Below the pieces are notes generated by a model. That model saw nothing but the letters and a program-made list of their open reading frames with translations. It ran no database searches and was not told the DNA's origin. 64,000 bases of DNA from Artemia franciscana (Eukaryota; Arthropoda; Branchiopoda; Anostraca; Artemiidae), in NCBI RefSeq assembly GCF_032884065.1, contig NC_088873.1:3359104-3423103 (forward strand), in the 5' to 3' direction. Of the stretch, positions 11,201 through 25,625 are shown piece after piece (the first letter of the stretch is position 1; the number at the start of each line of letters is the position of its first letter). The position numbers were made by a program, and so were the translations under genes.

Positions 11201-14200
11201 AGGATTTTTTGTTAACAGCGGTGGTTTACCGAATTATATTTGAAAATTTTGCCCTGCATTATTTTAAATTGGAAAACACGTTGAGAATTGTCAAAAAGGG
11301 ACAGATTTTCCCTGTTTTTCACAAGATAAGATCATTCTCTAAGAAAAATTCTATGTAACATTATTGTTCTAACTTAGTCATTGAATAGAAATTAAACCAC
11401 TGAATCCAACCGTATATATATCTAGTCTTTCCGGTCTAAAATTACAGCTGTAGGCTTGTCACAAAACCACAAGTTAAGCCAATTGTGTTAAATTTTAAGA
11501 AATGCATACAACAATGTCTCATATCTAGGAAAAAACTTTTACATTGTAAAAAAAAATTTAACAAAATCTTGGAATTTTTTTAGGCTGCACTATTTAAAGT
11601 GCCAAAAAACTGCACATATAACACTCCTGAGGGTCTCATCCTTTACTCAAAGATTGGCCCATATGAAGTCTGGTACCAAAAACAAACTTTTATTCAGCTG
11701 GCTCTTTTGTAAAAATTTAGACCTTTTTCACATGAAGACCAATGGTCCCTGTAACGCAGGTAACGATCTATTGATTTTCTGCTTTTGGTCAAGAGTGCTA
11801 TGCGTAATTAGGGCAAATCATTCGACATTTCACGTGTTTTTCCGTAAGACTTCTCCTGGAGCCCATTTGGAGCTGAGTCAAGTCTAGCCTGGCTTAAAGA
11901 ATCACACGGCTGACTCCCATCTCAAACTAAATACTCAGTGACACCAGAACTTGAACCCATGCCTTAAAAGACACAAAATTTCAAATCCAGCGTGCCAACC
12001 AATTATGTCGGGCACTTCAGATAAAAACAAATATGAATAATACGTAAAAAAATTTGTTTTTGTAAAAAAAAAAAAACGTTTTTTTTTCGTAAAAAGTACC
12101 CCCTCGACATCCCCTGGAAATTTCAACTTAATAGTCTCAGCCATTCTTTGCATCTTGCTGATACGCCCTTTTGAGAACGATCATACACACAGTGTATTTT
12201 ATTGTTGTTTAGCTCCCCTCTCAAAAGTTGTGGGAGGCTATGTCATCCGAATAGGCGAAATTATTTGACCTTAAGACTATTTTTAGCTAGATGGTGATTT
12301 TAAGATTTTGATCGAATGTTTTTGGAGGGAGGGCAACAATAAAAGGCAAGAGAGGGGCTGGCAGCCTTCCAACCACTTTTCAACATCCTTCTCAAGATGT
12401 CATGAACGTTTCAGATCAATTCCTTCAACCGTTCTTAAAATGTTGCACATCCTCCTTTTTGATAAAATGGATGCATATAGTCCATTAGTCTAGCTTCTCC
12501 TTCAACATCCTAAGTATCATACATTATATTTTATAGCCTGCCTTCCGCAACAAAAGTACATACAAGAAATAATGAAATGTTGCAAAAAAAAACGATTATA
12601 TGAAAAAAAGACTTACCAAAGCTTTTAGTGCACAGATACAAAATCGAATGCAAGATCCAAGGTGTGGGTTCGATCTCTCTAACTCTTAGCGATTGTTGCG
12701 TCTCAACCAAAATTTCAGCCAAAGGCAGCTCTGATCCAAGACTTAACAGAGAAGGCAAAATAAAGTTGCGTAGGGGATCTGTATAAGGTTCAGCTAAGAT
12801 AGGACCAATCAAAGCCCTTGCAGTATCTTGCCTAAAAGTGTGTTTTTAATAGTCATTTCCATTTTAAACGCTAATCATTCTTGATTTTGGAAGAACATTT
12901 TTCGTGCAATCCAAAATCAATTTCAGAATCCTCGTAAAAAAATATAGAATGTTAAAAAAGCAAAAAAACAATTTGTGAGATTTGTACATGCAAGTTAGTT
13001 TATTTTAAGTGAGCGCAACTTATGGACACAAGTCTAGCTCTATATTCGTGCAAGTCTCCTCCTGTGGTTCCTAAATAGTCGTCGACCAAGACTATCCTTA
13101 TAAATACATCCTTCGTGAATTCTTCCTGTATGTCTCGCATTAGGATCATCTTCCTGTGTTACACATATCACACACAGACTCTAGCTAACTTATTTAATAC
13201 ATTTTACGGTACAAGGGGAATTCAAAGACGCGGAATGTCTGTCAACTGAGATGTGTGAACCATTTTGTAGAACTCTGAACTTTATATTTGCATACAGGTT
13301 ATACTTTGAGACTTTTGAAAAGGCCAAAGACTGTTTAAATTTTGTATAAATTTAAAAGAAATTGAAAGCCAATTGAGCTAAAAAATATCCAGGAAAGCTC
13401 CATCTCGAAAGCCTCTTCAGTCGTGACTACGTCCCAGCGCATTCTTCCAGCGTTACAAGAAAAAAAATCTGAGAGAATTTCCGCGAGAGTTACTGCCGCA
13501 TCAACCTTGTCGCTCAAAACTAGCCCATCTGAAATTTGTTTATTCCAAAACCTCACCGAACAGTTGCAAGGCATCCATTTTAATAGCAATACTGAAGCAA
13601 AACGCAAAGCAAAATTATGGCTCATGAATGGGGTCTAGATTTCTTCAAAATGGTCTAGAAGGATCGAAGCACCGCCTGGAGAAGTGTTTCGATCTTGCCA
13701 GAGATTATGTCGAAAAATATATGCTTTGTAAATAAAAAAAAAGAACAACAAATTCCACGTATTGTTTGAATTGTTTTAAGTGCAGAAATGTAACTCACTT
13801 TTAAATACGTTAGAAACCTCTGTTTTGGTGGTCTGGTAGGGGGGTTTAGGTGAGATGAACCCGATTGTAACTGGTAGCTGAAGGATTAAATGCTGTGTCA
13901 GGCTTTCAAAGAGTCCAATATTTTCAGAAGAATCTAGAAAATAGGGAAAATATGCAACAATACATTTATAATTAAGTTATATTACTACCAGTACTACTAC
14001 TAACAACTCACTGCAGCACCAAGCCGCCTGGAGCCAACGAAACTACGCATACCCCTTCTCCATCCCAATCTATTTAAAGCCTCCCTCTTTATTTCCTCCC
14101 TAGAATTTCCCAATGCCCTTAAATCTTTTCTTGCGACTTCCTCCCGCCCCAACCACGGCCAGACCTAATTTTCACTGCAAGCCCTTGACGGTTGGCCAAA

Positions 14201-17200
14201 AAGAGCAATCGGTCATCCTTTATCCACAGAAAACTAGTCGTTTCAACCTTCCTCTCATTATACCCCTAGAAAGCTTATATTTAAAGTATATTATAATACG
14301 TTATTCAATTAAGAAGAAAGGTTATGCACATGCTATGCAACTAAAAAGCTACAGTGTTTCCAATTCTACAGTTTTTCTTAGTTATCTATGGTTTTTCTTT
14401 CTACTTTCCGTTGGCTGGAGTTGAAATTTTGTTGTAAATGTTTATATTAATAAACAGTCATTTTACCCTTCAGTTTCATTATGGTTAGCCCCCTCCTCTT
14501 TACCCCATAAGACCGAAAATATTTGGGAAGTGATAACTCGATCAACACTTGGGAAAATGTTATACTTCTCTGGCAAAGACAGTTGTACAGTTCTTGTTTT
14601 GAATCTGATAGTGGATAGTAAGCTTTCTTTCACTTTTCTACTTTCGACTTCATTTGATTTGCCTAGACACAGACTAGAGTCTGACAGACCGAGAGTGTAT
14701 TTGATGAGTATAGGAAAGGAGTCCTATACTAAGCGAGATATTTTCCTTGAGGGAAAGGAAAGGGATCTTCGGAGCTTGACGCCTATTACCCTTAGCATGG
14801 CGTTTTGGGCCGATTAATGTGACACTTACATACCACGGGAAGTACACTTTACAAACCCACACTAATTATGATATTAGCGCGGGGAGAAATTGTAGATACA
14901 TTAAGGCCGCTCGATCGCGTTACTACACTCTAGCGGCACCACTAGTGGTGGGACTCGTGGTGCGCATAGTGGTGGAGGAAGAGACCGTACTCCCCAATAG
15001 TTAACTGATTTAGATTTTGCGTTTTTTTTTCAATTCTTAGTTAACTTTGGAAGTTTGTTTTACTAACGGATTTTTAGTAACTGAAAATTTGATTACGAAA
15101 CTACTACTAAGAATTCTTCGTTGTTAGATATCCACAAAGAATTTCTGGCAAGAAATTCGAACTCGGCAGCTCATGCTTGCCATTACAGTAAAAGCCTTTC
15201 AAAATATGATGAATCATTTAGAGTTTCCCAGATTGAATGATGCAGCTGTTTATTAGAATCGCTCACTCAAAGGCTGCATTTCTAATGCTGGAATTTACTT
15301 TTCTTCTTGTAAAAGGTAACAAAAGGTGTAAAATATTTCAAAAATGGTTGATTTCTTGTTAGCTAAGTTGATAATGGCCTCCTTCATTGTTTTGACTGTT
15401 TCAAGTCTCCCCTTCCTAAGCCTGATGGTTTGTTCCTAATTGCGCTATACCAGCTTCGAATTGTCTGCCAAACTTTCCATTTTATTTGCAAAAGCCAGGT
15501 AAACTTTCTTGTTTCAGTTCAATTTCTGACAAATAAAGCCCTAAAAGCAAAAAAAATAGACTAGTAGGTTAACTAAGACCTAACCCTTTTATTGTTTCTT
15601 CCATTTTGCCCCTTGAAAGTAGGACAGTGCCAGATATTTCGTAGAGCTTACTATTTGATATACGGTCATTCAAACATGTAGCCGTAACTATCTTTACTTA
15701 ACTCCTCTGCGAAACATCTGCCGTTGTCATCTTCAGCCTTAGAGAATTCTGCACTTCAAAGCCATACTTCACCAGAATCATCACCGTCCTAATCTTAGTT
15801 CGAAGATTTACCTTCCTAGTCGTCCAAATTGTTTCAACTGTGGATAAGCGCGTTTCACTGCTTGCGGTTGTACTCTAAAATCTTCACTGCATCTACCAAC
15901 ATATAATAATGCCAACCACCGAACTAATCACTTAGGCAACTTAGGTACTTAGGCAAGTGATGCTACTGAATTGTCGACGTTATCGTAGCCTAACATCATC
16001 TTTCATCCTTGTATTTATAATGTACGGAAGTTAATCTTCCTAATATTAATTTTCATGCCTATTATTGCCCCATCAACCCCGAAACCTCCAAAGAACCATT
16101 TAATTTATTACCCTTTTCATCTAGAACACTAAAATCATCTGCAAAATCTAAGTCTATGAGAGCTTTACCTTCGTATTTCAAATTACATTCATCATTCAGT
16201 CTTCCGTTTACTCCTTGGGACAAAGCCCGTCAAAATAATTTATAAAAACGAGGAGAAGATAAAACCCTACTTAACTTCTTATTCCACATCAAACCATTTA
16301 GTCACCTCACTTCCTAGCCTAAACAGGGCCATACTATTCTTGTACACGGTACTAATCACTTTGTGTACTTATCTGGTACACCATAAAAGAACTGGACTTT
16401 CACTAAAGGTTTTCTATAAGCTCAATAAAATGCTTGCTCGTAATTTATAAAGCTAAGGATTAAAGGGGTTTGATAATTCAGACACTTCTCAATCATTCAC
16501 CTAAGAGGGAAAACTTGGCTAATGCATCCTTGCCCCTTCCTAAACCCACACTGTTCTTCTCTTAAAACTATTATGATACATCTTTAATTAGCAATGTTTA
16601 TCCGTGGTATTCTCCATGTCATATCTAATTAGTTCACATTCCTCCACATCTCTAAACAATCAAAAAACTCTCAATACTATATCATCATAAAGATAAATAT
16701 ACTTTCTTACCCGGGGTTCACACAGCTATGATCTTTTGGCAATTATTGCTGTATTTAACTTCAAGCAAAAAAAAACTCACAATTTTCCGTAAGAAAATAC
16801 AATCAAATGCAATCCAGGGTCGTATCCAGGATTTTTTTGGAGGGGAATGGGGGTACATAAGTATTTTTTCAGGGGGAAGAGGTTACAAAAAAAATACTTT
16901 AAAAAAAGCGCGAACAACTTGTTTATTTTCATTTTTGTTACGTTTTTACGAGTCGGACATACATTTCAAAGGCGGGAGTGGGTCAAACTCCACATCTGTC
17001 GAAGAATGTAGAAGGTGATCTTCTATATTCCTTCCCTAAGCTCTCAATTCACCGAAAGCCATCCGGTTGATTCCATCGATAATAGGGTAGAATAGCACAT
17101 AAGGTTACACTTGAAAGTGTAGAAGTGTAAGAACTCACGATTTTCCCTAGCCATCTCAAGCTTTTTCTTTTTGGAGATGCAGCACTGATTTTCCCTAAGA

Positions 17201-20200
17201 AAATACAATCAGATGCAAACCGAATATTTTTTTGTGGCAGCTTCTAACAGAAAGAAATTTGCAACTAATCTTATTTCAATTAATTCATTTGTTGGTATAA
17301 GCCTAGAGAACTACCTGGAGAAAAGGAAACATGTTAAGAAAACAGTTCTTACTTCATAATATGCAGAATAAATATAGTTAACCCATTTTGCATGCATCTA
17401 AACTTTATCTTCACTTACTTCAGTGTTTTTCCAATATTTCGAACAAATTTATCAATATTTCCCAATAACCTTTGGTTAATTTTAAAAAAGTCTGCTAAAT
17501 GCGGCACTGTCAACTCAAGATTATGGCCATTTTCTGAAACAAAGCTCTATGTATATTTTTTTTTTCATAGAATTGTCTTTAGTCAACAATTTTTTTTTCA
17601 TAAATTTTGTATTAGCACCCCTGCAGTTACTTTGACGTCGTCTAAAAACAGTTTTTGTGAAGGACGCTCTGTTTCAGGGATGATTCAAAACTACAGAAAA
17701 TCTATTGAAAAAAAGATAGAAAAACTGGAAAAACACTGAAATAAGTAAAGATAATGGTTAGCTTCATACAAAATGTGTTAACTATTATTATTCTGCATAT
17801 TGTGAAGTTAGAATTGTTTTTTTGTTTTTTAACATGTTTCCTTCTTTCCAGGTAGTTCTCTAGGCTTAGAGCAATTAATTTTCCGTCAATTATTTTCATT
17901 TTAAATTAATTTTTCAATGTTAATTTTTCGGTGATTTTGTCTTCCAATAAGTTTTTCTATAACTTGAATCTGCGGTAAGATATTCCAGATTTAGCCTTTT
18001 ATGCCCATAAGTAAGAAAAGCTATCTCTAATACCAACGCTGCTTCCCAAATAATGGAAAAAGTTTCTATCCCCTTAAAACTTTCTTGGAAACAGTGGAAT
18101 TAAACTGGGACATTAACTTGATTTCTATTTATTTCTTTTCTCTTATTTATTACACAGGGAAACTTTTTGGGCTTCGATACACGTTGTCTATCTATCTTAT
18201 CATAACTAAACCAAACAAGAAATAAAAAAAAGAAGAAGAAAATATTGAATAAAAACTGAAGTAACACTTTCCATATAAAAATTTTCATGACACACAATCC
18301 ACAGACAATCACCTTCAATCCATAATATCCTCTTTTTACTTCGGTGGAATTTTAGAGATGGAAGCAGAAATAAAAATTACATTCTTGCTAGCTAGTGTCT
18401 CTTCTTTCCATTCTTGTATTAATAATCATCTGAATATTTCTGCATATCTTCTTGAAAGTGCGATATTGAGGCCACAGAATCTGCAAAGTCACCCTCATAG
18501 AGGGGCCAGGGCTAGGGACGCAGGTCGGCTTCTCCGCAAAAATGGCATACCCTTCAATCAAAGCTACTGTAGGCCTCCGCAAACAATAGATTAATATTGA
18601 ATAAATAGTATTGAGGTGCTATTTATTTATTTTCCCGGTACAAAGTAAGTACAGAAGTTGATTTTCTGGTTCATCTAGCCTATGTAATAAAAAACTTTGA
18701 ATTGATGTAGATAGGGCTTAAGACAAAAATAGAAAAAGAACTAATAGATTAAGGGCAAAACAACTAGACACAAGGAAATACGTGAAAAGGGAGGCATAAA
18801 AAACAGACAAAAAGTGAAATAGGCTTAAGACAAAATTAGAAAAAGAACCACTAGATTAAGGACAGAAAAAACTGTTCGGCAATCACTACTCAGGGAGGAA
18901 TAATTACCTTATGCTTGATAGACTGAAAGACTGCGTAATCATTTCAAATATAACAGCAGAAATTGGGGTTGGCGGCTTTACCGTCTCTTCATATGGAGGG
19001 GGTATTTTCAAATCGACCAGAGTTCTAATCCCCTTCATGTAACCTAAAATAATAATGAGCTTACAAAATTAAATACGAAAAACTGTGAAACTAAATCTTT
19101 AAATGGGGTAAAAGGGATAAAGATGCTCTAGAACCGTGATTCCCAACGTGGGGTTCAGGCTCCACCGGTGGGTCACGGCAATGTTTTGGCGGGTCATGGG
19201 CAGAACATGCACCCTTGGCTGACTACACTTTAGAGCCTTAATTTTGAAAAAAAGAGCATTTTTACGTAAATGACGTCATATTCATCTGCATTTAAAGAGC
19301 TAAGATTACGACATTATTGCAATAAAGCCATGCATTGCGTAAAATATGTTTTATATACAATATTTTCCATTAATGGGAAATATGCCTTTAGGACGACATA
19401 AAAAAAAACAACAAGTTAATGGATTTTATGCTTTCTTCAGACGATTACATGTACAATTTTGAATAATAACATTCAAATATCAAGAGGGAAGGTATCAGGA
19501 TTTTAGAAATGCCTAGGTGGGGCATGGCCCAACATCGGTCAGGAGCCCCAGCTCTAGAGCCATTGACAGCGCACAGGACATCAACGGTTGTTGATGTTTC
19601 AGTCATCAAGTCCTTTTTACAGGGACGGGTAACAAGCCTGTCGTACTGCAGCCGGGGTCGGTATTAGCAATTAAAGGTTAATCCACTATGCGACCACAGG
19701 TTGCAATAAAATTAATAGAAAAATACAAGGTAGAAGGTTACTGCTGTGATGGATATATGTAAAAAAAAAGTTCTTCCAGTCACCAGTTTTAAAACCCAAA
19801 TTTCTTGAAAAATAATTAGCCTACTTGTGAATGACAACATTTGGGGGAAAACCTGCTTATTACCTCTTCCTTTTTCTTTAGCGAGAAGGAAGAGCCTGAG
19901 CATGATCTACGCCTCACTGGTAGCTAATACTAATTTCAATATTTGATTTAAAAATTTTCTTCCTTAGCAAAGAAATGGATTCTTTCTAACGTTTTTTGTA
20001 TTTTTTTTATTGCTCAAGTATTATTATTTTGTCAACAAGAGGTTTTAAAGTCAATCTGTTTTACTAAATTTATACGTTTTTGAATTTTGATTGCCTGAAA
20101 AAAAATTTCGTGGAGACATTCTCCGAACATCTGTTTTTTAATATCGTTTGTCCGCTGTCGTAATAAATCTTATCCCAATTTTTTTCGATTTTTCAGTTTC

Positions 20201-23200
20201 CATCAAACTGACTTCTGAAACTAAACCTAATCATAGACTGAACACATTTTTTAAATATCATTGTGACATGAGTACTGTCATGGCAGTATTCCTGGGAGCA
20301 AACCTATTGAAAGTAAACGTTTCTTACATGAAGTTCTTTTTTTTAATCCATTTTTTAACCTTCTGAGGTTTTAGTGTCAAAGTACTTGATTAATGCGCAC
20401 AATTCCAATTAGTCTATCTCTGGCCAAATAACCGTTGTTGCATGCAAAAAATCACGTGTGTGAGAGCCAAGGGAAGTACAGAAAATTCATTGTCTGACCA
20501 TCCAGGGTTTTGATCTTTAAAACGACATTTCCATTTCGAGTATTCGACAGGGTTTACTCTTATTCCTTCTACTATTGATTTACCTAATTTTGATGCTTAG
20601 TTTCCTTCAAATGGATTTCTAAAACTATATTTAAACATGCTATCATGTGTGTTGGTTATTCAACACTGTCATTGCGGTATCCCAGGGTACATCCCAACTG
20701 AAAGCAAACATTTCTAATACAAATCTTTTCATAAGCCATTCAATCGGAATCATTTTTTTTTCGAGTTCATTTTTGCTTGTAATTACTAAAATAAATACAG
20801 GTGATAAGTATTACAGCTGTTTAGTAATTAGCTCTGTTTAGTAGTCATAGCTGTTTAGTATTACCTCGCCCCAAGAAATGAATGCGGTTATCCATGAGCG
20901 CTCAAATTCTTTATCTTGCGTCTTTGGGTTCATAGATATTATACACGAATGTCTAATCTAAAAGATTATACATTATAAATGATATATTTTTGCCACAGCA
21001 ATTGTTTGGCCAGAAATTGTACAAACATTGTACAAGAAACCGTATTACGAAAGATTATGTTCTGGGCAAATTCTTTCCCTTAGTACTTTAGGCCCAAGAC
21101 CAAGTGCATTAAAAGTGAATTTTTTTGCTTTGTTACATTTACTAAACTTAAACATACTTTAAACATAAAGTAATGTTTAAAATTTAAACTTAAAGCTGCA
21201 AGCAGAAGAAACGCAACCTAAATAAAGAGCCAAAGAAAATAAAGAGCCTAAATAAAAAGCTACATAAAAAGCTAAATAAAGAGCCAATTTCTAAATACAA
21301 AAGCCAAGACAAGAGTGGTGATTCGTATATCGCGTAACTCATGGCAACCTTGTATGTCTTTGTTTTGCCAACCGATAGCAATATTAAAACGAACAATAGC
21401 AGAAAAAGTGCAGTCAAGACACGTAAAACTAGGTAAAACTGCACTAAAATTGTACCCAAGCTTTACGTACTGAATCTCTTTTACTATAAAATTAAGCCCC
21501 AGCTTTAAGTACTCAATTTTCTTTTTTACAGCAAAATCAAGCTACATCTTTACGTACTTTTTTTAACCCTCCAAAATTTTTACAGCTAAGACTGTGCCAC
21601 AGAACTACGTACTCATTTTTTGTTTTTTGTCAACTGGCCAAAATTTTCATAGCAAAAATTGTGCCACGGTTTTATGTACTCATTTTTTTTCTGTCAACTG
21701 GCCAAAATTTTCACAGCAAAATTGTGCCACAGCTTTATGTACTCATTTTTTTTTTTGTCAACTGGCCAAAATTTTCACAGCAAAATTGTGCCATAGCTTT
21801 ACGTACTCTTTTTTTGTCAACTGGCCAAGATTTTTACAGCTAAAACTGTGCCACAGCACTACGTACTCATTTTTTGTTTTTTGTCAACTGGCCAAAATTT
21901 TCACAGCAAACATTGTGCCACGGCTTTATGTACTCATTTTTTTCTGTCAACTGGCCAAAATTTTCACAGCAAAATTGTGCCACAGCCTTACGTACTCATT
22001 TTTTTGTCAACTGACCAAAATTTTCACAGCAAAATTGTGCCACAGCTTTACGTACTCATTTTTTTCTGTCAACTGGCCAAAATTTTCACAGCAAAATTGT
22101 GCCACAGCCTTACGTACTCATTTTTTTTGTCAACTGACCAAAATTTTCACAGCAAAATTGTGCCACAGCCTTACGTACTCATTTTTTTTGTCAACTGACC
22201 AAAATTTTCGCAGCAGAATTGTGCCACAGCTTTAGGTACTCATTTTTTTTTTTGGTCAACTGGCAAAAATTTTCACAGCAAAATTGTCCCACAGGTTTAC
22301 GCACTTTTTTTTATTTTTTTAACTGGCCTGGATAAAAGTTGATATCTTGATATAAAAAACATCAGCTATATAATTTAATAACAACTTGTAACTAAACACA
22401 CTGGGAAATACACCAGTACTTGTAATTAATTACAGATTTTATAGACTTTTTTACCAGCCGACAGTGATAATTCAGCGAAAGGACAGAAAAATTACAGTCG
22501 AGTAATGGTGAAAATAAATAAGGCTGCAGTAAAATTGCGCTATATCTTTGTATACTCAACTTCTTTTGTTTGCAGGCAAATTGCACCACAGTTTTTGTTA
22601 TCAACCGGCCATGTTAAAGGTTGTATTTTGATACAGAAAACATTAGTTTTATGATCTAAACAACAAATTGCCAATAAGTCCGCATTTGCAGACAAATCAT
22701 GGCGAAAATAGGCAATAACGCAGTAAAATTGCGCCACAGCTTTGTGTGCAATTTCTTTTTTTTTTAAGTAAAATTCCACAAAAGCTTTTCGTGCTGAATA
22801 TATATTTTTTTATATCAGCTGCCCTAAATAAAAGTTGATAGTTTACATTAAACTCAAGTTATTAAAAACTGCATTAACAAAACACAGGTAAAAAATATGA
22901 GAATTTACTCCTTCAATCTTCCTTCTAAACAGGAGAAAATATTTTTCACGATTTTATTGACACATCAAACCTGTTTGGAATAGGATAGCTTATTTCGTCC
23001 AAAAAATTATTCACAGACGGCCTTACTCACATATAATCTTGGCAATAAGCACATGTAGGTGACAAATAATTGTGACAGGATATCTAAAAGTACAACTTGT
23101 TAAGACCCCTCTCCTCCCCGGAAAAAACTCATCCAGTTAATTCCCTAAATCTATAAAATGTTTGTATCCATAGGTTCATACTTTAATGAGAAATCAGAAG

Positions 23201-25562
23201 TTTCTTCCCGGGGACCTGGCACTTAAAAAAATTATTTTTGCAGGACATCGTTGATATCAGTTTTTTCCTCAAGATTTTCTTGCTTGGAAGACTATCCGCA
23301 ATCCCAATTCCTGAATATAAATCAGTTCACTTAGTAAAGAACAAAAAAATAATTTTTGTTTCTTACCTAATCTAAAAATAAATCGATAAAATTTCTCCAG
23401 AGCAGAATCACACTCGTCCCCTTTCACTTGCGTAATGGCTTCCAAAAATCTATAAAATCGGGCGAGAGGTATATTCCCTTCTTTACCTTCTCGAAGTACC
23501 TTTATGACAAAGTTTAATACATGACTTGTAAACTGTGCTGTGCGATAGGACCATATAATACTTGCAGAGCACCCGCTTCTAATCTGTTGAAGATTTTTCA
23601 ACGCCATCTCTGACATTTGCCTCTAGAAATGAATCAAATTAGAAAAATTGGAAGAAAGAAATGAAATTTAAATTATGGTGATTGAAGGCCACTAAGGAAT
23701 TGAGACTAAAACACAAGAACTACGCTGAAAATATCCGATGTTCTTCTAGGATAAAACTTGTTGTATTCCTATCATAGGAGGTCGGGGAGACCAAGCCCCC
23801 TACCCCCTGCGTGCACGAACTCTGAGCATACGGTGAAAGATTATCCTCACTATTATCAGCCATAATATGCTATATGAGTAATCCTCTGCAGCAAGAGAGA
23901 GAATACGAAGAGGGTTAAATAGTTCCAACTGAAAAGCCATTAACTGCTAAGAGAAGGAGAAGAACATTGAGAGTTCGTAAGCACTTGTAATGAGAAGAAA
24001 GCAAAATAGAAAACAAATAAATGTAGACTACTATAGTGCCTGTATATTATGATGCCATGGACAAAAATAGAAATAGAAAAAAACACAAAAATAGAAAGAC
24101 AAGAATAGAAAAACACAAGAATATAAAATAGCAAAAAAGAAAACAAACACAGAGTGGCAAACTGAATAAAAAAACTTACATTCACAACAAACTGATTTTC
24201 AGCAGTTTAGAACTTCATTAGTTCACAGCACAACCTGAAGTCCCAACACGACCTGTCTGATATTTTATATTTTGGGGTGTTTTTTTTGGCCTTTTTTGGG
24301 AGATTATGTTCAGGGTGAAAGAATGGAAGTGGTAAAGGTAATTGATTCTTGTTGTTTAAGTAAGCCCTATAGAAAACCAAGAGCATCCTGTTTAAAGAAA
24401 ACTGAGCAAAAAAACTGTTACAAAAAATAAACAAAGAACAAAGTTCCAAAATAACTATGTAAAAAAAAAAACTAAGCAAAAAAACTGCGAGTTTTTTCTT
24501 CTCTATATTTTTAAAAAGTAGAAGTTTTGATGACTTTAAAAGTCTTGGTAAATTTGCTAGTGGTCATGGTGCATGAAAAAATTCTTATTTTTACGAATTG
24601 TGAGAAGTGTTAGGTTAGCGAGGTTTTAAGTAGTTATATTTTTTATTTTATTACTATCATCATTATTATTAATTTTTGAGCAAGTATTGCGTACTATGGT
24701 GTCTTATTATGTGCGTTTTGTTATTGCTCTGTTATTATTATGTTATGGTATCGCTATTGTTATGAACGTTTTTATTAGGTCCGTAAGCGTTTGTTTGTTT
24801 TGGCCCTGATGAGGCTTTAGTAGCAATAAATATATATCTATTCTAATTGCTTAATTATTTTCTTGTTAATCCTTATACATTATTGTCAGATGTGGTGTAA
24901 ACAATATTTTTGTATCTATATATAGCAGAAAGCATCTAGGGTTTAATTACTAGAATTGTATTTGTTTTGATAAATTCCATTTCATAGTCTATGTATTGTA
25001 TTAGTGTATGTTATTGTGTAAGTATATATGTTGTATTAGTCTTAATGAATATATCATTGTATTATATTTTTGTTAATTTATTCGAGACATGGATTCGATT
25101 GATTCAAATCATTTTTGTAAATTTACTCGATGCATTAATTCGAAATTTGAGTGATTCGAATTGATTTTTGCTGGTGTTTTGGCCCAAGCATACAAAATAG
25201 GCATTCGTCACCTAGTCTTTCGACTTCCGTTCTCCCCTCTCTATCCATCATTTCCGTTTTTTTTACCTTAAGTGTATAATGAAAACATATCTTCTAAAAG
25301 AAAACGTTTCTTCTAAAAATGCGAAGGGCAATTCAGAAAATTTATTCAGAGCACATTTTACACTTCACTTAGAAAATTCAGAAAATTTATTCAGAGTACA
25401 CTTCACTTCACTTATAAAATAAAGTCCCCATCATATTTCCCTCAGCAAGGCTCTATCGCCAGTACTTTGGCTCTTTCAATTGGAAACTAGTAACATAAAG
25501 AATTTTCTGTGAATATTGCTGATTTAAGAGTTCAAATTCCAGTACCAAGGGAACAAACTTCA

Positions 25563-25625
<63 letters not shown>

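Noticed and set aside
13335..13625. 96-codon minus-strand frame overlapping the mariner fossil
   Set aside because: Only the plus strand matches a family (mariner C-terminus); this frame is its antisense shadow.
14937..14950. Palindrome 'caccactagtggtg' as a CTCF-type insulator site
   Set aside because: It partly resembles a CCACTAG core, but one symmetric 14-mer is not enough and flanking bases do not fit.
21594..22235. 213-codon frame over the ~62-bp minisatellite
   Set aside because: Two other frames are also open there because the repeat lacks stops; T-run changes shift the frame between units, so it is not a conserved protein.
21585..22325. CRISPR array
   Set aside because: The repeats are adjacent without unique spacers and the genome is eukaryotic.
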